Shown here one piece after another: positions 42,617 through 49,771 of a DNA stretch of 51,363 nt. The translations under genes were made by a program, and so were the position numbers. Each line of letters starts with the position of its first letter. Positions within the stretch are counted from its first letter, which is position 1. The stretch spans positions 1 through 51,363 of the forward strand of contig NZ_BCXI01000051.1 in NCBI RefSeq assembly GCF_001895025.1, written 5' to 3'. The notes below the pieces were generated by a model. The model was not told where the DNA came from, searched no databases, and saw nothing but the letters and a program-made list of their open reading frames with translations. This DNA comes from Rhodococcus zopfii NBRC 100606 = JCM 9919 (GTDB lineage Bacteria > Actinomycetota > Actinomycetes > Mycobacteriales > Mycobacteriaceae).

Positions 42617-42625
42617 TGTGGACAA
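42617..42625 (-). other. DnaA-box-like 9-mer
   Basis: Minus strand TTGTCCACA, the common actinobacterial DnaA-box consensus, in the gap between DUF4192 and the lipoprotein gene. Single copy; no AT-rich unwinding region or box cluster, so it is not an origin. Confidence 0.35.
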
Positions 42626-42711
42626 CGTCTACCGCACAGGGGTTCCCACAGACTCACAGCGCCGGGATTGTCGGACCCGACTGGCAACGGGCCGCACCGC
42701 CGGCGCCCGGG

Positions 42712-43473
42712 TCACCCCGCGAGGATCCGCGCGAGCGCCGAATCGTAGACGAGCCCGAGGTTGTCGAGGTCGGGCTCACCGTCCCCGAACGACATGTAGG
42801 TGACGAGCAGCCGGAGATCACCGATCTGGGCGACGCGGGTCCGCATCGACTGGGTGATCGCGTCGGTGCCCCGCCCGGATCGCACCGTGCGGGACAGTTC
42901 GAGGGCTCCGACACCCGACGCCGGCGACGGAGGTGCCGGTTCGGGAACCGTCGTGACGGTCGCGGTGGCGCCGCGGTAGCTGCTTTCCACATGGGCACAG
43001 TCGGTGAGATAGCTGCGCAGGTCGTCGAGCGCGGCAGCGCCGGCGACCAGTTCGACGCTGATGGTGGCTCGTCGGTCGTTGTCGGTGCCCACCACCATCG
43101 CGGTACCGTCCGGCCCGTAGTCCTGTACGGGTGGCAGGCACCCCGCCGGGCTCACCTTGGCACCGACCGGGATGCCGGTCAGATCGGGGGCGGCCTGAGC
43201 GACCGCCTGGGGCGGAAGGACGATCGCCGCGTAGTAGGGCTCCGGGAAGTCCTCGGCGGGCAGCAGAAGCTCCGCCAGCGGCCGCGTCGGTGGCACTACC
43301 GGCGCGGTCGCGGCGAGCCCGCTCACTGCCGACCCCTGCGGGACAGCCGCACCGGGGACGGCGGTCGCGCATGCGGTGACGAGGAGGAGCGCCGGGAGCG
43401 CCGACACCACCGCCGATCGCGCGCGCCGGAACCGGTCCCGCGAGTGGGGTTCTCGACGATCGTGCGTTGCCAC
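42712..43473 (-). CDS. Putative lipoprotein
   Basis: 253 residues. N-terminal basic RRARSAVV, hydrophobic VSALPALLLV, then lipobox VTAC (Cys near residue 36) with ATAVPGA after it, so the protein should be lipid-anchored on the outer face of the membrane. The mature part (LLLPAEDFPEPYYAAIVLPPQ, VAGAAALDDLRSYLTDCAHVESSYRGATATVTT) is a single soluble domain of a sensor-like or PknH-sensor-like type; Cys residues at PAGCLP and TDCAHV may form a disulphide. GTG 43473 has GGAGG upstream, which fixes the start although the frame is open further. Function unknown. Confidence 0.8.
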   Translation of the reverse strand: MATHDRREPHSRDRFRRARSAVVSALPALLLVTACATAVPGAAVPQGSAVSGLAATAPVVPPTRPLAELLLPAEDFPEPYYAAIVLPPQAVAQAAPDLTGIPVGAKVSPAGCLPPVQDYGPDGTAMVVGTDNDRRATISVELVAGAAALDDLRSYLTDCAHVESSYRGATATVTTVPEPAPPSPASGVGALELSRTVRSGRGTDAITQSMRTRVAQIGDLRLLVTYMSFGDGEPDLDNLGLVYDSALARILAG

Positions 43474-43536
43474 TGGGACCTCCGACGTTCGACGACCCGG
43501 ACCCGTGCCCGGGCATGAGCCGTTCACCGGTTCAAC

Positions 43537-43542
43537 TAGACT
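43537..43542 (+). promoter_or_regulatory. Probable -10 box of the PAC2 gene
   Basis: TAGACT, 69 bases before the ATG at 43612, in the divergent region between lipoprotein and PAC2 gene. Confidence 0.4.
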
Positions 43543-43611
43543 CGTTGTCCACCATGCCACGTCGCGCCCCTCCGGGTACCGCGGGTGGTTCAGACGATCG
43601 GAGTGGTTTGC

Positions 43612-44553
43612 ATGGACGAGCAGTCCCGCATGTACGAGCTGGAGTTCCCCGCTCCGCGCCTGACGTCGTCGGACGGCCGGGGGCCTGTGCTCGTACACGG
43701 ACTGGAAGGGTTCGCCGATGCCGGGCATGCGGTGCGGCTGGCGACGACGCACCTTCGGGAGAGCCTCGAGACCGAATTGGTCGCATCGTTCTCGATCGAC
43801 GAGTTGATCGACTACCGGACGCGCCGGCCGCTGATGACATTCAAGTCCGATCACTTCTCCGACTACGCCGCGCCCGAGTTGAATCTCTACGCGGTCGTCG
43901 ACACCGAAGGGACACCGTTCCTGCTGCTCGCGGGGACGGAACCCGACCTGAAGTGGGAGCGGTTCATCACCGCGGTGCGGCTCCTGGCCGAGCAGTTCGG
44001 CGTGCGCCGCACCATCGGGATCAACGCGATTCCGATGGCGATCCCACACACCCGTCCGCTGGGCGTCACTGCGCATTCGACGAACAAGGATCTGATCGCC
44101 GATCACCACCGATGGTCCGGCGAACTGCAGGTGCCGGCCGGCGCATCGTCGCTGCTCGAGCTGCGTATGGCACAGCACGGGCACGAGGCGGTCGGGTTCT
44201 CGGTGCATGTTCCCCACTACCTCGCGCAGACCGACTACCCCGCCGCGGCCGAGACGCTGCTCGAGCAGGTCGCGGAAGTCTCGGATCTGCGACTCCCGCT
44301 GGAAGCACTCGGTGAGGCCGCGGCGCGAGTGCGCGAGCAGGTCGACGAGCACATCGGCGACAACGAGGAAGTGCAGACGGTGGTCCGCGCTCTCGAACGT
44401 CAGTACGACAGCTATGTGGCGGCTCAGGAGCAGCAGGCATCCCCGCTCCCCTCCGACGAGAGTCTGCCCACCGGGGAGGAACTGGGCGCGGAATTCGAGC
44501 GGTTCCTGGCCGAGTACGAACGTCGCGACGACGATCCGGGAATGAATCCGTAA
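43612..44553 (+). CDS. PAC2 family protein (Rv2714-like)
   Basis: 313 residues. Related to the proteasome-assembly-chaperone-2 fold: GPVLVHGLEGFADAGHAVRLATTHLRESLETELVASF, DELIDYRTRRPLMTFKSDHFSDYAAPELNLYAVVD, FLLLAGTEPDLKWERF, PHYLAQTDYPAAAETLLE. The last 80 residues are a charged helical extension. The M. tuberculosis homologue (Rv2714) has an unknown role; proteasome chaperone function is not established. ATG 43612 preceded by GGAGTG. Next gene downstream (hydrolase) also agrees with the Rv2714-Rv2715 order. Confidence 0.87.
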   Translation: MDEQSRMYELEFPAPRLTSSDGRGPVLVHGLEGFADAGHAVRLATTHLRESLETELVASFSIDELIDYRTRRPLMTFKSDHFSDYAAPELNLYAVVDTEGTPFLLLAGTEPDLKWERFITAVRLLAEQFGVRRTIGINAIPMAIPHTRPLGVTAHSTNKDLIADHHRWSGELQVPAGASSLLELRMAQHGHEAVGFSVHVPHYLAQTDYPAAAETLLEQVAEVSDLRLPLEALGEAAARVREQVDEHIGDNEEVQTVVRALERQYDSYVAAQEQQASPLPSDESLPTGEELGAEFERFLAEYERRDDDPGMNP

Positions 44554-44592
44554 GCTACGGTTACGGTCCGACAGCGCCCGGACCAGCAGCGA

Positions 44593-44618
44593 TTACCGTC
44601 CGGTTACTTTCCGGTAAC
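44593..44618. promoter_or_regulatory. Cluster of TTACCG/CGGTAA half-sites before the hydrolase promoter
   Basis: TTACCG-TC-CGGTTA (44593-44606) and GTTAC-TTTCCG-GTAAC (44603-44618) overlap. They resemble the palindrome before fadA (GTTACCG-GT-CGGTAAC). The cluster ends eight bases before the -35. Confidence 0.55.
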
Positions 44619-44626
44619 TCTTCACA

Positions 44627-44655
44627 TTGTGCACCCCACATACAGTCGGTACGCT
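44627..44655 (+). promoter_or_regulatory. Promoter of the alpha/beta hydrolase gene
   Basis: TTGTGC (44627-44632), 17 bases, TACGCT (44650-44655). The start codon ATG 44755 follows about 90 bases later, with AGGAGA as ribosome site. Confidence 0.55.
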
Positions 44656-44754
44656 CGGCGTGCATGCAAGAGTGGGCAGGCGGTCGAACCCTCACCGGCC
44701 GGCCTTCCGGGTCCTCGTGACCTCGGATCCTCACGACGTCGTCAGGAGACGTTC

Positions 44755-45792
44755 ATGGGTACAGCGCGCACACGGAAGCTCCGTCCGGTTCCCGACTCGG
44801 AATCGCGCATGGTCTTCCGCACGATCCACGGATACCGCCGTGCCTTCCGGCTCGCCGGTAGCGGGCCGGCGCTGCTGCTGATCCACGGCATCGGCGACAA
44901 CTCGTCGACGTGGCAGGACGTCATTCCCCATCTCGCGCAGAACTACACCGTGATCGCCCCCGATCTGCTCGGCCACGGCCGATCCGACAAGCCGCGCGCC
45001 GACTACTCGGTTGCCGCGTACGCGAACGGCATGCGTGACCTGCTGTCCGTCCTCGGCATCGACAAGGTCACCGTGATCGGGCACTCTCTCGGGGGCGGCG
45101 TCGCGATGCAGTTCGCCTATCAATTCCCGCACATGGTCGATCGCCTCATTCTCGTCTCCGCCGGTGGCGTCACCAAAGACGTACATCCGGCACTACGCGT
45201 GATTTCGATGCCGGTGTTCAGCGAGACGCTCAAGCTGCTGCGGCTGCCCGGTGCCATGCCCGCAATCAGGATCATGAGCACCGTGTTGAGCCGGCTGCAC
45301 GGCACCGCCCTACAGCCGGGCGCGCTGCTCCACGACACCACGGATCTGGTCCGCGTGCTCAGCGAACTGCCCGACCCCACCGCGTCCGAGGCGTTCCTGC
45401 GCACCCTCCGCGCGGTGGTGGACCGGCGCGGGCAAGTCGTCACCATGCTCGACCGGTGTTACCTCACCCAGAATCTTCCTGTGCAGCTGATCTGGGGAGA
45501 TCACGACACGGTGATCCCGGTCGGCCACGGCTATCTCGCACATTCGGCGATGCCGGGTTCCCGGCTGGAGGTCTTCCGAGGCGCCGGGCACTTTCCGTTC
45601 CGCGACGATCCGATCCGGTTCCTGCGGGTCGTCGAGGAATTCCTCACCTCCACACCGCCGCTCGAATTCGACGCGGACCGCTGGCGGCAGCTGCTGATGT
45701 CCGGGGTGAGCGAAAGCCAGATCAGCGGTGGGCCCGAGACCCGCATGGCGGTCCTCGACGCGATGGGCGCCGACGAGCGCAGCGCCACCTGA
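44755..45792 (+). CDS. Alpha/beta hydrolase (Rv2715-like)
   Basis: 345 residues. Full serine-hydrolase set: LLLIHGIGDNSSTWQDVIP (oxyanion), APDLLGHGRSDKP, nucleophile VIGHSLGGGVAMQFAYQ, acid LIWGDHDTVIP, and base FRGAGHFPFRDDP. A short cap between. A C-terminal extension of 40 residues (DADRWRQLLMSGVSESQISGGP). Substrate unknown; lipid ester or thioester is likely, as for the M. tuberculosis homologue class. ATG 44755 follows AGGAGAC. Its promoter carries half-sites like those before fadA, so lipid-responsive co-regulation is possible. Confidence 0.9.
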   Translation: MGTARTRKLRPVPDSESRMVFRTIHGYRRAFRLAGSGPALLLIHGIGDNSSTWQDVIPHLAQNYTVIAPDLLGHGRSDKPRADYSVAAYANGMRDLLSVLGIDKVTVIGHSLGGGVAMQFAYQFPHMVDRLILVSAGGVTKDVHPALRVISMPVFSETLKLLRLPGAMPAIRIMSTVLSRLHGTALQPGALLHDTTDLVRVLSELPDPTASEAFLRTLRAVVDRRGQVVTMLDRCYLTQNLPVQLIWGDHDTVIPVGHGYLAHSAMPGSRLEVFRGAGHFPFRDDPIRFLRVVEEFLTSTPPLEFDADRWRQLLMSGVSESQISGGPETRMAVLDAMGADERSAT

Positions 45793-45848
45793 CCCCGCTC
45801 GGCGCCACGTCGACACAGACCGTGACTCGTACCCGTTCCTGCGCCGAC

Positions 45849-45854
45849 TAGCCT
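45849..45854 (+). promoter_or_regulatory. -10 box for a leaderless Ski2-like helicase mRNA
   Basis: TAGCCT, then six bases, then GTG 45861; no ribosome site. Confidence 0.5.
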
Positions 45855-45860
45855 GTAACG

Positions 45861-48365
45861 GTGCTGCTGCCGGATCTGATCCCCGACCCCGTCGACGAGG
45901 ACTCGCTGTTCGACGCCTTCACCTCCTGGACGACGGACCGGGGACTGACGCTCTATCCGGCGCAAGAGGAAGCGCTGATGGAGCTCGTCGCCGGCTCGAA
46001 CGTCATCCTGGCGACGCCGACGGGTTCGGGAAAGTCGATGGTGGCGCTCGGCGCGCACTTCTTCGCGCTCGCCACCGGCAAACGCACGTTCTACACCGCA
46101 CCCATCAAGGCGCTGGTCAGCGAGAAGTTCTTCGCGCTGTGCGAGGTGTTCGGCGCCGACCTGGTCGGGATGATGACCGGTGACGCCTCGGTGAATTCCG
46201 GTGCGCCCATCATCTGCGCGACCGCGGAGATCGTCGCGAACCTCGCGCTGCGGGAGGGTGCGAACTCGGACATCGGCCAGGTGATCATGGACGAGTTCCA
46301 TTTCTACTCCGAACCGGACCGCGGCTGGGCGTGGCAGGTTCCGTTGATCGAGCTTCCGCGCGCCCAGTTCCTGCTGATGTCGGCGACCCTCGGAGATGTC
46401 AGCCGGTTCCAGGCGGATCTGACGCGCCGCACCGGCCGGCCCACCACGGAGGTGTCCGGCGCCGAACGGCCGGTGCCGCTCACCTACTCGTATTCGCTCG
46501 CGCCGATCGGCGAGGCCATCGAGGAACTGGTCACCACGCATCAGGCTCCGGTCTACGTCGTGCATTTCACGCAGGCCGCGGCACTCGAACGTGCGCAGGC
46601 ACTCACGAGCGTGAACATGTGCAGCAAGGCGGAGAAGGAGGCGATCGCCGAGGCGATCGGCGCGTTCCGCTTCTCGACGGGCTTCGGCAAGACGTTGTCA
46701 CGGCTGGTGCGGCACGGCATCGGCGTGCATCACGCCGGGATGCTGCCGAAGTACCGTCGGCTCGTCGAGCGTCTAGCCCAGGACGGACTGCTCAAGGTGA
46801 TCTGCGGGACCGACACGCTCGGTGTCGGGATCAACGTCCCGATCCGCACGGTGCTACTGACGGGTCTGACGAAATTCGACGGCACCCGCATGCGTCAGCT
46901 CAAGGCCCGCGAGTTCCATCAGATCGCCGGACGTGCCGGGCGCGCCGGGTTCGACACGATGGGGACCGTCGTCGTGCAGGCACCCGAACACGAGATCGAG
47001 AACCATCGGGCACTCGCCAAGGCGGGCGACGATCCCAAGAAGAAGCGGAAGGTGCAGCGCAAGAAGGCACCCGAGGGTTTCGTGTCCTGGGGCGAGGCGA
47101 CGTTCGAGAAGATCGTGGCCGCGCCGCCCGAGCCGATGGTCTCGCGGTTCCACGTCACCAACTCGATGCTGCTCAACGTCATTGCTCGTCCCGGCAATTG
47201 CTTCGACGCGATGCGTCATCTGCTCGAGGACAACCACGAGCCCCGCAAGGCGCAGCGCCGGCACATCCTGCGGGCGATCGAACTGTATCGGGGTCTGCTG
47301 CAGGCCGGAATCGTCGAACGCCTCGACACCCCCGACGAGGACGGTCGCTGGGCGCGGCTCACCGTCGACCTGCAGCGCGATTTCGCGTTGAACCAGCCGC
47401 TGTCGCCTTTCGCGCTCGCGGTCCTCGAACTGCTGGACATCGAATCCCCCACCTACGCCCTCGACGTGGTGTCGGTGATCGAATCGACCCTCGACGACCC
47501 GCGGCAGATCCTGTTCGCGCAGCAGCACGCCGCGCGGGGGGAAGCGGTGTCGCAGATGAAGGCGGACGGAATCGAGTACGACGAGCGCATGGAGCTGCTC
47601 GAGGAGGTCACCTGGCCCAAGCCGCTCGTGGAGCTGCTCGAGCCGGCGTTCGAGACCTACCGGGCGGGACATCCGTGGGTCTCCGAGACGCCGCTGTCGC
47701 CGAAGTCGGTGGTACGGGACATGGTCGAGAAGTCGATGACATTCGCCGAACTCGTCTCCCACTACGGGCTGGCCCGCTCCGAGGGGCTGGTGCTGCGCTA
47801 TCTCGCGGACGCGTATCGGGCACTGCGCCAGACGGTTCCGGATTCGGCGCGCACCGAGGACCTCGAGGATCTCACCGAATGGCTCGGTGAGCTGATCCGC
47901 CAGGTCGATTCATCTCTGCTCGACGAGTGGGAACAACTCGCCAACCCGGGCGTCGAGGCGGACGACCAGCAGATCGCGTTCGGCGCGGACACGCCGCGCC
48001 CGATCTCCGCGAACACCCGTGCGTTCAAGGTCATGGTCCGCAACGCCATGTTCAAGCGCGTCGAACTCGCGTCACGGCAGCGGTGGGACGACCTGGCCGG
48101 GCTCGGCGACGGACTCGAGGCCGAGGATTGGGCGGATCTGCTCGAGCTGTACTTCGACGAGTACGACGAGATCGGCACCGGCCCGGACGCGCGCGGGCCG
48201 GGGCTGTTCTCCGTCGCGACGGAACCGACACTGTGGCGGGTGCGTCAGACTCTCGCGGACCCTGCGGGCGACCATGGTTGGGCGCTGGTCGGCGAGGTGA
48301 ATCTGGCCGAGTCGGATGCTGCCGGTGAAGTCGTGTTCGACGAGTTCGAGATCGTCGAGGGCTGA
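45861..48365 (+). CDS. DUF3516-domain SF2 RNA/DNA helicase, Ski2-like
   Basis: 834 residues. Helicase motifs: I ATPTGSGKSMVALGA, Ia TAPIKALVSEKFFALC, II DEFH, III SATL, IV-VI GVHHAGMLPKYRRLVERLAQDG, TDTLGVGINVPIRTVL, QIAGRAGRAGFDTMG. C-terminal 440 residues correspond to DUF3516, with KKKRKVQRKKAP basic linker. DEFH in place of DEAH/DEVH is a variant. Related to Ski2/Mtr4 and HelY helicases; RNA processing or turnover is plausible but unproved. Starts at GTG 45861, leaderless. Strong hairpin follows. Confidence 0.9.
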   Translation: MLLPDLIPDPVDEDSLFDAFTSWTTDRGLTLYPAQEEALMELVAGSNVILATPTGSGKSMVALGAHFFALATGKRTFYTAPIKALVSEKFFALCEVFGADLVGMMTGDASVNSGAPIICATAEIVANLALREGANSDIGQVIMDEFHFYSEPDRGWAWQVPLIELPRAQFLLMSATLGDVSRFQADLTRRTGRPTTEVSGAERPVPLTYSYSLAPIGEAIEELVTTHQAPVYVVHFTQAAALERAQALTSVNMCSKAEKEAIAEAIGAFRFSTGFGKTLSRLVRHGIGVHHAGMLPKYRRLVERLAQDGLLKVICGTDTLGVGINVPIRTVLLTGLTKFDGTRMRQLKAREFHQIAGRAGRAGFDTMGTVVVQAPEHEIENHRALAKAGDDPKKKRKVQRKKAPEGFVSWGEATFEKIVAAPPEPMVSRFHVTNSMLLNVIARPGNCFDAMRHLLEDNHEPRKAQRRHILRAIELYRGLLQAGIVERLDTPDEDGRWARLTVDLQRDFALNQPLSPFALAVLELLDIESPTYALDVVSVIESTLDDPRQILFAQQHAARGEAVSQMKADGIEYDERMELLEEVTWPKPLVELLEPAFETYRAGHPWVSETPLSPKSVVRDMVEKSMTFAELVSHYGLARSEGLVLRYLADAYRALRQTVPDSARTEDLEDLTEWLGELIRQVDSSLLDEWEQLANPGVEADDQQIAFGADTPRPISANTRAFKVMVRNAMFKRVELASRQRWDDLAGLGDGLEAEDWADLLELYFDEYDEIGTGPDARGPGLFSVATEPTLWRVRQTLADPAGDHGWALVGEVNLAESDAAGEVVFDEFEIVEG

Positions 48366-48381
48366 TCGGCGCCCCCGCGCC

Positions 48382-48409
48382 GGGACCCACCGGACTCCCG
48401 GTGGGTCCC
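48382..48409. terminator. Terminator between the Ski2-like helicase and arsR
   Basis: Perfect 12-bp stem (gggacccaccgg / ccggtgggtccc) with a 4-base loop. The two flanking genes are convergent, so it serves both. Confidence 0.85.
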
Positions 48410-48424
48410 CTGGTCCGCGTGGGA

Positions 48425-48784
48425 TCAGCGGCAGCAGTTCGGATCCAACACCACGCGCAGCGCGTCCAGGGCATCGGTGCGAGCTCGGTGGTAGACGTTC
48501 ATCCCCCGACGTTCGGATTCGACCATGCCGGCCTTGCGCAGTTGACCGAGATGGTGGCTGACGGTGGATTCCGCGAGGTCGACCCCGCCGGCCAGATCGC
48601 ACGTGCACACCGCACCGTCGGCGGCCGTGAGCAGGATCGACATGAGTTTGATGCGAACCGGGTCGGCGAGGGCCTTGAGCCGCAGCGCGACCCCGAGCGC
48701 GGCATCGTCGCTCATGGGCGCGGCCGAGACCGGGGCGCAGCAGATCGGTGCGGTGACGTCGATCACCGGGAGCGCTTTGGGCAT
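48425..48784 (-). CDS. arsR: ArsR/SmtB-family metal(loid)-responsive repressor
   Basis: 119 residues. Winged helix LKALADPVRIKLMSILL ... CDLAGGVDLAESTVSHHLGQLRKAGMV with wing SERRGMNVYH. Candidate As(III) ligands are Cys15-Cys16 (PICCAP) together with Cys60/Cys62 (AVCTCDL); the paired N-terminal Cys plus one core Cys is the arrangement reported for Corynebacterium ArsR. The C-terminal NCCR adds two more. ATG 48784 gives the family length and is preferred to a longer open frame. Divergent from cadI/arsI with two operator-like sites between. De-repression by As(III), methylarsenite, Cd or Pb is expected. Confidence 0.9.
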   Translation of the reverse strand: MPKALPVIDVTAPICCAPVSAAPMSDDAALGVALRLKALADPVRIKLMSILLTAADGAVCTCDLAGGVDLAESTVSHHLGQLRKAGMVESERRGMNVYHRARTDALDALRVVLDPNCCR

Positions 48785-48807
48785 GGCAACAACCCTATCG
48801 AACAATC

Positions 48808-48865
48808 TTGACTTATGTCGAAAAGGTGGCACGCTGAAGCCGTAAGTATCTTCGACATAAGTCGC
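48808..48865. promoter_or_regulatory. Twin ArsR operators in the divergent arsR-cadI region
   Basis: gacttatgtcga (48810-48821) and its exact inverse tcgacataagtc (48852-48863) are spaced 30 bases apart. Each is itself nearly palindromic (TTGAC-TTAT-GTCGAA; CGAC-ATAA-GTCG). Two ArsR dimers placed on opposite strands would control both genes. Confidence 0.75.
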
Positions 48866-48881
48866 AAAGGTGGAGGCTGGC

Positions 48882-49337
48882 ATGTCACGCGCACAACTCG
48901 CCCTCAACGTCGACAACCTGCAGGACGCGGTCACGTTCTACTCGAAGCTCTTCGGCACCGAGCCTGCGAAACTCGAGCCCGGCTACGCGAACTTCGCGAT
49001 TGCGGAGCCTCCCCTGAAACTGGTCCTGTTCGAGAATCCCGGCAAGGGTGGCACGATCAACCACCTCGGCGTGGAGGTCGACTCGTCGGAGAAGGTCCAC
49101 GCGGAGATCGCCCGGTTGACCGGCGAAGGGCTGTTCACCGACGAGGAGATCGGGACCACGTGTTGCTTCGCCACCCAGGACAAGGTGTGGGTCACCGGTC
49201 CGGCCGGGGAGAAGTGGGAGGTCTACACCGTCCTCGCCGATTCGGAAACGTTCGGGTCGAGCCCGCAGCACCTCGACGCCCCGCAGGACGCGGGGGGCGG
49301 GTGCTGTAGCGCTGCCGCTCCGACTACGTGCTGCTGA
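48882..49337 (+). CDS. ArsI/CadI-family VOC metalloenzyme with a Cys-rich tail
   Basis: 151 residues. Vicinal-oxygen-chelate fold: start SRAQLALNVDNLQDAVTFYSKLFG, metal ligands Gln5, His61 (INHLGVEV) and Glu113 (KWEVYT). Cys94-Cys95 (GTTCCFATQDKVWV) are the vicinal pair that binds trivalent arsenical in ArsI. The last residues add CC (141-142) and CC (150-151), useful for holding metal. ArsI cleaves the C-As bond of methylarsenite; CadI is the Cd-induced relative in M. tuberculosis. Which activity this one has cannot be read. GGAGG five bases before the ATG. Controlled by the divergent ArsR. Confidence 0.88.
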   Translation: MSRAQLALNVDNLQDAVTFYSKLFGTEPAKLEPGYANFAIAEPPLKLVLFENPGKGGTINHLGVEVDSSEKVHAEIARLTGEGLFTDEEIGTTCCFATQDKVWVTGPAGEKWEVYTVLADSETFGSSPQHLDAPQDAGGGCCSAAAPTTCC

Positions 49338-49483
49338 GCCGCGAGATCGACGCACCCGTCGTAATCCCTCGCGATCAGCGCAAAGCGGCCCACCTGGCCA
49401 CGACCGGGTCGAGCCGGCCGGGCCGGAAAGGCGGACGCCCTCTGTTTCCGCAGAATCCGGGGGCGATCCGGTACCGGTTTGGG

Positions 49484-49588
49484 CTACATGGGCATGTGCA
49501 TCATCGGCATTCCACCCATCTGGTGCAGCCACATCATCAACTGGTGCAGCAGGGTGTGCGCTTGGTCCATCATCCCCATCATGTTCAC
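49484..49588 (-). CDS. Possible 34-residue Met/His-rich peptide
   Basis: From GTG 49588 the frame reads NMMGMMDQAHTLLHQLMMW, then LHQMGGMPMMHMPM and a stop: 12 Met (besides the initiator) and 4 His in 34 residues. AAAGG lies about nine bases before the GTG. The frame extends upstream to 49720 (78 residues) with a charged part, so a longer form is possible. Met-x-Met and Met/His clusters are typical ligands for Cu(I) or Ag(I); between the methionines lies an amphipathic helix (TLLHQLMMWLHQM). It lies in the metal cassette on the same strand as the exporter. Expression is unproved and no family is known to me. Confidence 0.4.
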   Translation of the reverse strand: MNMMGMMDQAHTLLHQLMMWLHQMGGMPMMHMPM

Positions 49589-49771
49589 GGCCGCGACCTT
49601 TCTTTCGTGATTCGCCTCTTCGTGTTTCGTCGAGGCGGGATGCTCCCCGCTCCCTCCTCCATCGTCCTCCTGCAGGGGTCGTTCACGCCGAGATCTGCTT
49701 TTCTCGAGCGGGTCTTTCACCGAAGCTCGGGGTGGACATGCAACGGTGACTTCGCCGTTCCCACCCCGGTC

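Noticed and set aside
42617-42625. DnaA box as sign of a replication origin
   Set aside because: Only one box, no dnaA/dnaN/gyrB genes, no AT-rich element nearby.
43554-43611. ATG at 43554 as PAC2 start
   Set aside because: Not in frame with the PAC2 coding region; ATG 43612 has a ribosome site.
48843-48849. TAAGTAT as -10 of cadI with TTGACT as -35
   Set aside because: Spacing would be 29 bases; TTGACT belongs to the operator and no acceptable pair is seen.
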